NCBI GenBank assembly: GCA_011334435.1
Contig: DTPJ01000278.1
Span: 1-9,355, forward strand
Length of the DNA stretch: 9,355 nucleotides
Source: Candidatus Poribacteria bacterium
Lineage (GTDB): Bacteria > Poribacteria > DTPJ01
Direction: 5' to 3'
Every line of letters starts with the position of its first letter. Positions within the stretch are counted from its first letter, which is position 1. Shown one piece after another: positions 1 to 7,446 of this stretch. Made by a program: the position numbers and the translations under genes. Under the pieces are notes generated by a model. It made no database searches, had not been told where the DNA came from, and was given only the letters and a program-made list of their open reading frames with translations.

Positions 1-818
1 ACAACATCTTGAATGCTCTATTTCCATCATGGATTGTTAAAGAATGGATAAATTTGCCGGAAATCAAACAAGTCATCACATTAAGCCAACGTCTCAAAGA
101 ATATTTGATCAAAAATGGAATAAAAAATGAAAGCAAAGTTAAAGTTATCCGGTCTGGTGTAGATATAGAAAAGTTCAATCCCTTAAACCAAAAAATGATG
201 ACTTTAGAAAATGAACTCTTTGAAACTAACAATAATGATGACAAAATAATCCTCTACTTTGGGCCTTTATCCACATTCAGAGGAGTAGATACCCTGCTTG
301 CGACCATTCCAAAAATAACCAAGAAAATTCCATCGGCAAGACTAATTCTGCTTGCAAGGGGTTTTTTAAGCACAAGAGAAGAGAGAAAGCTAGAAAAGAT
401 GGCAAAAAATATTAAAAGTGTACAGGTTATAAAGGGAATTTTAAAATATGAAACATTGGTGAGCTATTTAGGTTTAGCGAACGTCGTAGTCCTGCCTTTT
501 AAATTTTGGCCTCAGGTAGAATGCCCACTTACACTGCTTGAGGCGATGGCTATGGAGAAACCAGTAATAACGACGAAGGTAGGCGCTATACCTGAAATAA
601 TAATCAATAAGGAAAACGGAATATTAGTACCACCCAAAAAACACGAAGTTTTGGCGGAAGCCATTGTGGAACTTTTAAATGATAAGGAGTTAGCATTAAA
701 AATTGGAGAAAATGCTCGTAAGTATGTAGTGAGATTTCATTCTTGGGATGTTGTTGTTAAAGAAACTTTAGAGACTTTCACCGACGCACTCAGTCATACA
801 GACATGGACAGGTTGTAG
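1..818 (+). CDS. Glycosyltransferase family 4 (GT-B fold), N-terminus cut off by window edge
   Basis: This retaining GT-B glycosyltransferase would transfer a sugar from a nucleotide donor to a growing lipid-linked or cytoplasmic glycan. The frame is open to the left edge (codons before the TTG at 9 are AAC and ATC), so the TTG is probably not the start. Family members are about 370-400 residues, so roughly 110-130 residues lie outside. Counting from the TTG, residues 17-60 are the interdomain region (VITLSQRLKEYL, then IRSGVDIEKFNP). Residues 79-260 are the donor-binding Rossmann domain, beginning ILYFGPLSTFRGVDTLL. The donor-site signature is ECPLTLLEAMA at 171-181, followed by KPVITTKVGAIPEII and NGILVPP. 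The two glutamates (171, 178) are six residues apart, one fewer than in the usual EX7E motif. The stop at 816 is 9 nt before the deacetylase start, so the two are probably cotranscribed. The family call is secure; donor and acceptor are unknown. Confidence 0.9.
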   Translation, partial: NILNALFPSWIVKEWINLPEIKQVITLSQRLKEYLIKNGIKNESKVKVIRSGVDIEKFNPLNQKMMTLENELFETNNNDDKIILYFGPLSTFRGVDTLLATIPKITKKIPSARLILLARGFLSTREERKLEKMAKNIKSVQVIKGILKYETLVSYLGLANVVVLPFKFWPQVECPLTLLEAMAMEKPVITTKVGAIPEIIINKENGILVPPKKHEVLAEAIVELLNDKELALKIGENARKYVVRFHSWDVVVKETLETFTDALSHTDMDRL

Positions 819-827
819 GTTTTCGCG

Positions 828-1652
828 ATGAAACATAATCCTTTATATTTTGTTATGACGGTAGACGTTGATCCTCCTCCACCGTCAGCTCCAGACTTAA
901 AAATAGATGAAGGAATACTCACTCTTCTTCAAATGTTTAAGAAAAATGAGATTAAGTCCACTTTTTTTGTAACTGCAATAATGGCTGAAAAGTTTCCAGA
1001 TTTAATGCAAAAGATTAAAAAGGATGGACATGAAATTGCGTGCCATGACCTTGACCATTCCCCGATGGTGGACAAACTTAATCTTACAAGGCTTATGTTT
1101 AGAATAAGAATTGCAACGCAATTGATAGAAGACTACGTAGGTGTACGACCCTACGGTTACCGTGCACCCTTGTTTAAAATAAACAGAGATCAATTAGTTG
1201 CGCTTAACAAAAACGGCTATGTATATGATTCCTCTATCATATTTCCCCCTTTTTTCCGTTCTCTACGAATATTTTTCTCGAAACCATTTTTCGTTCCGAT
1301 CAACAAAAATGGTTGGATGATAGAGATACCGCTATCAACCAATCCAATGATGCCATTTCCTATTGGTGGTGCTTACTTCAGGGTCTTTGGGGAAAAATGG
1401 GCTAAAGCTGGAATAAAAGTGAATTTCCTATTTAAAAATCCACTTATTTTCTATATTCATCCAAAAGATATTATTGTCCGAACAAGCGGTCCTAGCTGGT
1501 ATTCGTATAAAAATACCTCAAAATGTCTCGATTCCTTGAAAGAAATTATAAATTATGCTAAGAAGACTGGGGCGATATTTATCAAGGCTATTGATCTGGC
1601 CTATCTGTTCGCCAAAAATCAAAATTTTAATGATAAAAGTTTTGTGATTTGA
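828..1652 (+). CDS. Polysaccharide deacetylase (NodB homology domain, CE4-like)
   Basis: This is a predicted metal-dependent carbohydrate de-N/O-acetylase of 274 residues, nearly all of it catalytic domain. The CE4 motifs are visible in order. Motif 1 is MTVDVD, with Asp13 and Asp15. The metal-binding histidines His73 and His77 lie in CHDLDHSPM. The RxP motif is YRAP at 111-114. Further matches are YDSS at 134-137, GGAYFR at 180-185 and a late catalytic-type histidine in FYIHP (His211). This arrangement resembles the polysaccharide deacetylases of exopolysaccharide clusters. There is no signal peptide or membrane segment, so it probably acts in the cytoplasm on a precursor or lipid-linked intermediate before export. 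It starts at ATG 828, 9 nt after the upstream GT4, with no strong Shine-Dalgarno sequence. The next GT2 begins 1 nt after its stop. All metal ligands appear present, so I expect it to be active. The substrate is unknown. Confidence 0.9.
   Translation: MKHNPLYFVMTVDVDPPPPSAPDLKIDEGILTLLQMFKKNEIKSTFFVTAIMAEKFPDLMQKIKKDGHEIACHDLDHSPMVDKLNLTRLMFRIRIATQLIEDYVGVRPYGYRAPLFKINRDQLVALNKNGYVYDSSIIFPPFFRSLRIFFSKPFFVPINKNGWMIEIPLSTNPMMPFPIGGAYFRVFGEKWAKAGIKVNFLFKNPLIFYIHPKDIIVRTSGPSWYSYKNTSKCLDSLKEIINYAKKTGAIFIKAIDLAYLFAKNQNFNDKSFVI
1644..1648 (+). promoter_or_regulatory. Candidate Shine-Dalgarno for the GT2 at 1654
   Basis: GTGAT lies 5 nt before ATG 1654, inside the last codons of the deacetylase. It matches the 3' part of the GGAGGTGAT consensus. 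This supports the ATG at 1654 and translational coupling with the deacetylase. Confidence 0.4.
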
Positions 1653-1653
1653 A

Positions 1654-2562
1654 ATGTGTAATGTACCCGTTACAATAGGTCTCTGCGTCAAGAACTGTGC
1701 AGACACGATTAGGGAGACTTTAAACTGCATAATTGGTCAGGATTATCCTCATGAATTAATAGAAGTGATAGTGGTTGACGACCAAAGTTCAGATGATACA
1801 ATACCTATAGTAATTAAAACTTTATCAAATTATTCAATCAATTTTAAGGTGCTTTCCACTAACGGCAAAGGATTAGGTTTTGCAAGACAGCTTGTTGTAA
1901 AAAACGCTAGTGGAAAATACATCCTTTGGGTTGATGGAGATATGATTTTGCCCAACAATTATATTATGCAACAAGTAAAGTTTATGGAGCAAAATCCAGA
2001 AGTTGGAAAAGCGAGAGCAAAATGGGGCTTTCTCAATGAGGATTATTTACCAGCTAAACTCGAGAGCTTCCGAGTGCTTACACATTCATCCGGCAATAAG
2101 AACAAATTATTGGTTGGCATTGGAGGATCAATATGTCGTACTTGCGCTTTGAAAGAAATTGGAGGGTTTGATGAAAAAATTCGAGGAGCTGGTGAAGACA
2201 TAGATCTTTCTGTTAGGCTTGCAATTTCATGGAAAAATGCAATAAGTGATGCGGTTTTTTATCATCGTTTTAGGAAGACGTGGAAATCCTTATGGCAGCA
2301 GTATTTTTGGTATGGTTATGGTATTCATTATGTAAACGCCAAACATAAAGGAATAATTAAATTATGGAAATATCTTCCAATTATATCCTTTTTCGCTGGG
2401 CTAAAGAATTTTCTATCAACAATTAAGTTAACGAAACAGAAAATCGCCATCTTATTGCCATTTCAATATACTTTCAAGTATAGCGCTTGGTTAATTGGCT
2501 ACATAAGAAGCCATTTTGACCAATATGGAGACCTAGAAGCAGATTCTTCTGCCAGTACGTAA
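1654..2562 (+). CDS. Glycosyltransferase family 2 (GT-A fold)
   Basis: This inverting GT2 enzyme of 302 residues would add a sugar from a nucleotide-sugar donor at the membrane face. The N-terminal Rossmann-like half begins PVTIGLCVKNCADTIRETL, with the nucleotide-binding Asp42-Asp43 in VVDDQSSDDT. The metal-binding DXD is Asp94-Gly-Asp96 in LWVDGDM. The acceptor loop is GIGGSICR (155-162), and GEDIDL (180-185) carries the ED-type catalytic base (Asp182). After residue 205 come a Trp/Tyr-rich stretch (TWKSLWQQYFWYGYG) and two hydrophobic segments at about 238-257 and 263-284. These could attach the enzyme to the membrane. ATG 1654 lies 1 nt after the deacetylase stop. GTGAT at 1644-1648 matches part of the archaeal Shine-Dalgarno consensus and supports this start. 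It is the last gene of the left plus-strand operon. Its stop faces the stop of the minus-strand hydrolase across 4 bp. Confidence 0.92.
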   Translation: MCNVPVTIGLCVKNCADTIRETLNCIIGQDYPHELIEVIVVDDQSSDDTIPIVIKTLSNYSINFKVLSTNGKGLGFARQLVVKNASGKYILWVDGDMILPNNYIMQQVKFMEQNPEVGKARAKWGFLNEDYLPAKLESFRVLTHSSGNKNKLLVGIGGSICRTCALKEIGGFDEKIRGAGEDIDLSVRLAISWKNAISDAVFYHRFRKTWKSLWQQYFWYGYGIHYVNAKHKGIIKLWKYLPIISFFAGLKNFLSTIKLTKQKIAILLPFQYTFKYSAWLIGYIRSHFDQYGDLEADSSAST

Positions 2563-2566
2563 TGGT

Positions 2567-4105
2567 CTAGCTATAACTTGCTAACATAACATACACTTTG
2601 CTTGTAACATTAAGAGTGGAAATGCTGCTTTGCACACGGAAATAATATATTTTACCTTTTTCTAAATTAGTTAGGATAAATTCGTGGGTTGTTGTTGCAG
2701 TCACATTTTTGACCATCGTGCCAGGATAATAATCCATATCCCAGTAGTAAATGCCTGGGTACGGATAGGGCGTCGTATACTTAAGCGTTGCATTGAAAAG
2801 AGGGTTCAAGCTATATTCTACGCTGCCATTGGTCGGTTTTGTAGTGTTCCATGATATTTTCACTGAAGCATTCAAGTATTGAACTGCTATGTCATACATA
2901 GTCCATGGAGGTTCAGAGTTTACTGCTGCTAGGTAAGGTCTAATGTCCGGCCATGGTTCTGATATTGCTGGGTTAACTCCTGGTCCCATATAAGCCGATA
3001 CCACGTACCCATCACATCCTAGATTCCGAATAAGAGTAATAAATTCAGCAAATTGTGTAACCGTTAGGTTCCAACCTTCATCTTGCGAGTATGTAACAAA
3101 GTATGGACATAATTCTACAGCTCCTTTAGGTCCAGCGGTTCCATACGTCATATATGCATTGATATTTCTTTGTATGAGGTCTGTTGTATTTCGGTAATTC
3201 ATAGGGTATAATCTATCGATGTATCCGTCCAGAATCCACGCCGTTGGGTCTTGTGCAACACACGATAATGTCCCTCCAGGGTCGTCTCCCCAGTATCTAG
3301 TGCAGGCTGAGACGGTTATATTGGGCCTTATTGATTTTGCTAAGTCGTATATCTCCTTTACAAGAGTGTTTATTGTGATTATTCTCCACTGCAGGAACTC
3401 TTTAAATCTTGAACCGCCGGGGGCAAAATCTCCAGGCCAATTCGTAATAGTTTCGCCTAGGTATTCTTCTAACCAAGCTTTTGCAGTAGCTGTGTAGGGC
3501 ATATCTTCATCGTCATAACGTATGTAATCGAGGCTTAGGTCATCAATATTGTAATCAGTAACTATTTCTTCAGTTAAGTTAAGAATCCATTCCCTTGCTT
3601 CAGGGTTTGTTGGGTCTAGCCAATCTACAACTTCACCATTCGACCTGTTACATTTCCATTCGTTTCGGGGAGACTTGTATAGAATGCAGAATTCCACTCT
3701 GACAGTTAAACCGTGCGAATGGGCTGCCTCTATAGCCAAAGCAAGCTCGTCTCTAGGTGACATGTTTGGCACATACTGGCTTGGATAGTAAGCCTTATAA
3801 TTGAAAAGGAAAGCTGAACCTATTCCGGTGACGTTATAAGCTGCAAGCGTCTCGCAGATTAAAGTCCAGTTGCAGACTTGTCCTCCTCCATACGGACCTA
3901 TATTAACGACTTCCCTTATTTCACTTTTGTAATTCTGCGGCTCTCTCACAACAAGAGCAACTCTCCCTGACGAAGTAATAACTACCCGTGTTATGTTATA
4001 GGAGCAGACAGAGACGCTTAAAAACAGTAAGCAAGTCATTATTAAAACAATGATGCGAAAACCCGCCTTTCTTACATTTGGAATCTTCACGTTTATCAAC
4101 ACCAA
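2567..4105 (-). CDS. Secreted GHL10-like (YddW-type) glycoside hydrolase with C-terminal FN3-like domain
   Basis: The protein has 512 residues. Residues 1-36 look like a signal peptide or anchor: basic residues, then a hydrophobic core (about 17-34) ending near VSVCS. Residues about 65-395 resemble the glycosyl-hydrolase-like family 10 TIM barrel. The matches are ELALAIEAAHSHGLTVRVEF, WLDPTNPEAREW, and DDLSLDYIRYDDED, with probable active-site Asp193 and Arg196. FLQWRIITINTLVKEIY, IRPNITVSAC and GYIDRLYPMNYRN follow. Residues about 400-510 form a beta-rich FN3-like module (VKISWNTTKPTNGSVEYS ... LTNLEKGKIYYFRVQ). Fourteen N-X-S/T sequons fit an external, N-glycosylated protein. The role is inferred: trimming or binding of the surface glycan made by its neighbours. 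The start is TTG 4105 or the adjacent GTG 4102; a stop two codons upstream excludes anything longer. It is the only minus-strand gene here, with its own promoter and a 4-bp convergent gap to the GT2. Family enzymology is poorly known, so the substrate is open. Confidence 0.82.
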   Translation of the reverse strand: MVLINVKIPNVRKAGFRIIVLIMTCLLFLSVSVCSYNITRVVITSSGRVALVVREPQNYKSEIREVVNIGPYGGGQVCNWTLICETLAAYNVTGIGSAFLFNYKAYYPSQYVPNMSPRDELALAIEAAHSHGLTVRVEFCILYKSPRNEWKCNRSNGEVVDWLDPTNPEAREWILNLTEEIVTDYNIDDLSLDYIRYDDEDMPYTATAKAWLEEYLGETITNWPGDFAPGGSRFKEFLQWRIITINTLVKEIYDLAKSIRPNITVSACTRYWGDDPGGTLSCVAQDPTAWILDGYIDRLYPMNYRNTTDLIQRNINAYMTYGTAGPKGAVELCPYFVTYSQDEGWNLTVTQFAEFITLIRNLGCDGYVVSAYMGPGVNPAISEPWPDIRPYLAAVNSEPPWTMYDIAVQYLNASVKISWNTTKPTNGSVEYSLNPLFNATLKYTTPYPYPGIYYWDMDYYPGTMVKNVTATTTHEFILTNLEKGKIYYFRVQSSISTLNVTSKVYVMLASYS

Positions 4106-4192
4106 ATTTTACACTTAATTATGTCACCATGAAAATATAAAAATCTTTTGTATTAAGATAAAATATTTGTTTAATCAAGCGGGAGTTCATTT
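4106..4192. promoter_or_regulatory. Compact divergent promoter region between hydrolase and DUF2206 gene
   Basis: This 87-bp AT-rich region separates the two divergent start codons. The element at 4131-4143 reads GAAAATATAAAAA on the plus strand and TTTTTATATTTTC on the minus strand, so it resembles an archaeal BRE/TATA in either direction. Applying the usual spacing of about 25 bp from the TATA centre (about 4137) puts a plus-strand start of transcription near 4162. That leaves a leader of about 30 nt with a Shine-Dalgarno sequence. On the minus strand it puts the start near 4112, giving a leader of only 7-10 nt. A second plus-strand AT-rich candidate is AAAATATTTG at 4160-4169. The start points are inferred. 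Confidence 0.5.
4181..4185 (+). promoter_or_regulatory. Shine-Dalgarno for the DUF2206 gene
   Basis: GGGAG lies 7 nt before ATG 4193, a good spacing for an archaeal ribosome binding site, and it fixes the start of the membrane protein. The divergent hydrolase gene shows nothing comparable close to its start, so it may be translated from a nearly leaderless mRNA. Confidence 0.6.
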
Positions 4193-6325
4193 ATGAAGTC
4201 TATTTCAGATGTTAGCTGGAAACCTAAAAAATTCTTGATTGTTATATTGTTTGCACAATTTATGTTATGCGTTACTGTACTTTTAGATATACCCATCGCT
4301 AGGCAAGTCATCGGATTTCTTTATTATACTTTTGTTCCAGGGTTCATTTTGGTCAAGCTATTTAAAATTGATACGATTAGCAAATCGGAAAAACTGCTAT
4401 TGTCTGTTGGATTTAGTATCGCTTTTCTTATTATTGGCGGTTTTCTTATAAACGAATTTTGCCTTTTATTCGGTGTTTTGCGACCACTTTCATTAGCAGT
4501 CTTATTTATCGCCTCCAACGGCTTCATTATCATAATAAGCATGATCTTAGTCTTTTTGAGAGGTGTAGAGGAGATTTGTAACGGGGGCTTCCTGCATTTT
4601 TCCCCACATGCATTACTTCTTTTGTGCCTCCCTATTCTAAGTATTGCAGGGATAACGCTGGTAAATATGGAAAGAGGTAACATGCTGCTTCTCATTATGA
4701 TTGTAGTGATCGCTATAATATTCCTTAATGCAACCATATTCAGGAACTTGCTGCCTTCCAGATTATACCCATTCGCTATACTTATGATCGCTATTGCACT
4801 TCTTTTTCATACTTCTATCGTATCTAATTATATTTTTTCTTTTGGTTCAGATGCTCCAATTGAATATTTCGTTTTTAAAAATACAAAGGACAACATGCGT
4901 TGGGATTCAACCTTTTCCTATCGGTGGAATTTACAGTTTGGCAGAATGTATGATATGTTAAGTATTACTATTCTTCCTACGTTTTACAGCAATGTATTAA
5001 ACATTAGTTCTGAATGCATGTTTAAGATAGTATATCCATTATTGTTTTCTCTTGTGCCTTTATGTTTATATCAAATATGGCGCAAGTATGTTGGAGACAG
5101 ATACGCTTTTATTTCAGCTTTCCTTTTTATGGCTTATGAAATATTTTATACGGAAATGCTAGGTTTAAACAGGCAGATAATTGGTGAATTTTTCTTAGCT
5201 TTATTATTATTCGTCATTTTGGATGAAAAAATGAAACAATCTATTAAAACATTCGGCTTTGTTATTTTTAGTTTCGGATTAATTACGTCGCATTATGGAC
5301 TTTCATTAATTTTTATGTTTTTTATAAGTTTTTATGTTTTTGTTTTATTTATTGCTAAAAAGTCTAGCAGAAATATAACTGCGAGTATGGCTATCATTTT
5401 TTCAGTGTTAATGCTTGGATGGTATGTATTCACTTGTAAGTCGAGTACTTTTGATAGTATTTTAGCCTTTGGAGATCGCGTTCGTAGCGAATTAGGCGAT
5501 TTTTTTAACCCAGAATCAAGAGGGCAGGTGGTAATGAGGGGCTTAGGGTTAGAGAGACCTCCGACTTTTTTGAATGCAATTAGTAGGATATTTGCGTATG
5601 CTACTGAAGCCTTGATTGTTTTAGGTTTTGTGGGTTTGTTAGCCAAAAAGGTGAAAAACAACTTTAAAAGGGAGTTTTTCTTTTTCATCTCTGAGGCTAT
5701 TGTTCTTTTGATTTTACTAATAGTATTACCTGGGATGGCGGAGACCATGAATATGACAAGGTTTTATCACGTATTGCTTTTCTTTTTAGCTCCTTTATGT
5801 GTATTAGGCGCTGAATTTGTTTCTAAATTAATAATCAAACGAAAGCATGAAGTGGCAACTTTAGTTTTAATGGTATGCGTACTGGTTCCTTATTTCTTTT
5901 TCCAAACGCACTTTTTGTTTGAAGTAACTGGCGGCAATAGTTTATCTGTTCCTCTTAGCGGATATAGAATGGATGTTTTGCAGTTATATGCTCTAGGATA
6001 CATAGATGCGTATAGTATGCATGGAGCTCAGTGGATATCCAAAAATGTTGACTTTATAGGTTTACGGTTGTATTCGGATGGTTACTCTCGGGAGTATGTT
6101 TTGACAATTTATGGTGCGGTTTATCCCGATTATATCGATGAGTTGTCTAATGTTACGATAATAAAGGATAAAGGCGTTGTATATTTGAGTACTATTAACG
6201 TTATTGGGGATGTGATTCCATTTGGACGGTTTTCGTGGAATACTAGCGAGCTTTCCTCTGTGTTTGATGACTTGAACATAATATATACTAATGGCGGCAG
6301 CGGAATCTATAAACATTCACCTTAG
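4193..6325 (+). CDS. DUF2206-family polytopic membrane protein (GT-C-like)
   Basis: The protein has 710 residues: many membrane segments, then a C-terminal outside domain from about residue 575. It matches my memory of archaeal DUF2206 proteins along its length. The N-terminus has IARQVIGFLYYTFVPGFILVKLFK (positions 35-58), then SEKLLLSVGFSI. The first large loop has FGSDAPIEYFVF (217-228) with acidic Asp220 and Glu224, then the Trp-Asp pair 237-238. LSITILPTFYS and CMFKIVYPLLFSLVPLCLYQIW come next, then TSHYGLS (365-371). The end is IIYTNGGSGIYK (696-707). An acidic residue in the first external loop of a polytopic protein recalls GT-C glycosyltransferases that use lipid-phosphate sugars; that function is inference. 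A polymerase or oligosaccharyltransferase-like role is also possible. ATG 4193 has GGGAG 7 nt upstream. It starts the right-hand plus-strand group, followed after 44 nt by a GT2. Confidence 0.85.
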   Translation: MKSISDVSWKPKKFLIVILFAQFMLCVTVLLDIPIARQVIGFLYYTFVPGFILVKLFKIDTISKSEKLLLSVGFSIAFLIIGGFLINEFCLLFGVLRPLSLAVLFIASNGFIIIISMILVFLRGVEEICNGGFLHFSPHALLLLCLPILSIAGITLVNMERGNMLLLIMIVVIAIIFLNATIFRNLLPSRLYPFAILMIAIALLFHTSIVSNYIFSFGSDAPIEYFVFKNTKDNMRWDSTFSYRWNLQFGRMYDMLSITILPTFYSNVLNISSECMFKIVYPLLFSLVPLCLYQIWRKYVGDRYAFISAFLFMAYEIFYTEMLGLNRQIIGEFFLALLLFVILDEKMKQSIKTFGFVIFSFGLITSHYGLSLIFMFFISFYVFVLFIAKKSSRNITASMAIIFSVLMLGWYVFTCKSSTFDSILAFGDRVRSELGDFFNPESRGQVVMRGLGLERPPTFLNAISRIFAYATEALIVLGFVGLLAKKVKNNFKREFFFFISEAIVLLILLIVLPGMAETMNMTRFYHVLLFFLAPLCVLGAEFVSKLIIKRKHEVATLVLMVCVLVPYFFFQTHFLFEVTGGNSLSVPLSGYRMDVLQLYALGYIDAYSMHGAQWISKNVDFIGLRLYSDGYSREYVLTIYGAVYPDYIDELSNVTIIKDKGVVYLSTINVIGDVIPFGRFSWNTSELSSVFDDLNIIYTNGGSGIYKHSP

Positions 6326-6353
6326 AGCTTGTGCTTTTTGCTGAACTAAGAAA

Positions 6354-6359
6354 GGAGAT
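6354..6359 (+). promoter_or_regulatory. Shine-Dalgarno supporting a TTG start at 6370
   Basis: GGAGAT lies in a purine-rich run (6349-6362) about 10 nt before TTG 6370. The reading frame has a TAA at 6364-6366, so TTG 6370 is the first usable start. The spacing is a little long, but no better start exists ahead of the conserved VSVVIPTF strand. The rest of the 44-nt gap (6326-6369) has a short T-run at 6335-6339 and no clear TATA box, so readthrough from the DUF2206 gene is likely. Confidence 0.55.
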
Positions 6360-6369
6360 AGGTTAACAA

Positions 6370-7446
6370 TTGTCTGATAGACCAAAAGTTTCTGTGGTGA
6401 TACCAACATTTAAGCGTGCACATTTAATAGGTTGTGTTTTTGAGGCGCTGACTAAGCAAACCTGTAATGACTTTGAGGTTTTAGTTGTCTTAAAACCAAG
6501 TGGAGATAATACGGAAAACATCGTAAAATATTTTGAAAAATTTTTGAAAATAAAGTTGATTTTTCAAAATAAAGGCTACATAGTAGATGCATTAAATATC
6601 GGGTTCGATTATGCAACTGGGGATATTATAGCCTTTTTAGATGATGATGCTGTTCCTTATGAGGATTGGGTTGAGAAGCATGTTGAATCTTATGAAAGGT
6701 ATGAGAATGTTGGGGGAGTTGCAGGAAACGTTATACCTGCAAGGTTGTGTGGTGATAAGCTGGTGAAAGTTGGGGGTTATGTGTCGCATGTTATACCCTC
6801 TTTTAGGCGTTTAACTTTTCTTGAGAGTGTTTTCCGTAGTGTTTGGAATGTGCCGCTTGAGGGTATGGAAGATTACCTTGTTTACATTTCAAAAGCTGGT
6901 GTTGTGGAGTATAATTTAAATGTTTCACGTTTTGCTTGGAACAAACCAGTTAAGTCTCTGTTAGGTATGGGCGCTAACATGTCTGTTTTGCGTGAAGCTG
7001 TTGAGGGTTTTAGGTTTCCAAGCCAGTGGGTGCTTGGTTTGGCTTGGGAGCAGTTTTTGGGTTGGCACTTATGGAAAAAGGGATATAACCTCATTTTTAA
7101 TCCAAAAGCGAGTGTTTACCATATTGTGCAGAGTGAAAGTTTAACCCGTAATGTTAGAAGTGCCAAGAAGGATTTGTTGCGTTGGGTTGAGAATTACCTT
7201 TTATTTTACCGGCTGTATGGTTTAGAGCCTAAACTTTCTAGGATGCATAGAATCACATGGCTTATTTTTTCTTCGTTAGTTAGTTTGAAGAAATTGTGTA
7301 AGGATAAAGAGTTTCAGCAAATTGTTCGGCTTAAAGGCAGATTATACTCAGAACTCATAGGACAAAAATGGTTGCTATCCAAAAATATAGGCGGCAATTA
7401 CTCTCCATTAACAGAATTAAATGCGCTGTGGAAGAGTCAAAGATGA
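6370..7446 (+). CDS. Glycosyltransferase family 2 (GT-A fold) with TTG start
   Basis: This is a 358-residue GT2 enzyme. The N-terminal strand is KVSVVIPTFKRAHLI (6-20). The metal-binding DXD region is Asp91-Asp92-Asp93 in AFLDDDAVPYEDW. The acceptor side has LGMGANMSVLR (198-208), the likely catalytic base Glu227 in WEQFLGWHL, and VYHIVQSESLTR (249-260). In the second strand, where most GT2 enzymes have an Asp pair, this one reads VVLKPSGDNT (39-48). The first nucleotide-binding Asp is therefore missing or replaced by Asp46. I recall similar KPSGD variants, so it may be a subfamily trait rather than a defect. The C-terminal 100 residues have no clear membrane span. The TTG start is set by a stop just upstream and a purine-rich ribosome binding site. 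Its stop overlaps the ATG of the pyruvyl transferase gene (ATGA), which suggests translational coupling. The plus strand here is noticeably G/T-rich compared with neighbouring genes. Confidence 0.88.
   Translation: MSDRPKVSVVIPTFKRAHLIGCVFEALTKQTCNDFEVLVVLKPSGDNTENIVKYFEKFLKIKLIFQNKGYIVDALNIGFDYATGDIIAFLDDDAVPYEDWVEKHVESYERYENVGGVAGNVIPARLCGDKLVKVGGYVSHVIPSFRRLTFLESVFRSVWNVPLEGMEDYLVYISKAGVVEYNLNVSRFAWNKPVKSLLGMGANMSVLREAVEGFRFPSQWVLGLAWEQFLGWHLWKKGYNLIFNPKASVYHIVQSESLTRNVRSAKKDLLRWVENYLLFYRLYGLEPKLSRMHRITWLIFSSLVSLKKLCKDKEFQQIVRLKGRLYSELIGQKWLLSKNIGGNYSPLTELNALWKSQR

Noticed and set aside
3219..3497. Plus-strand open frame inside the hydrolase gene
   Set aside because: Lies entirely within a well-supported minus-strand gene, with no family resemblance or ribosome binding site.
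4324..5748. Long minus-strand open frames opposite the DUF2206 gene (4324-4737 and 5332-5748)
   Set aside because: They encode Lys/Ile/Asn-rich sequence with no recognisable motif and are the expected complement of hydrophobic codons in the real gene.
7368..7442. Extended start (ATG 7368) for the pyruvyl transferase
   Set aside because: The extra 25 residues lie wholly inside the GT2 coding sequence in another frame and precede the first conserved strand. ATG 7443 gives a normal ATGA overlap.
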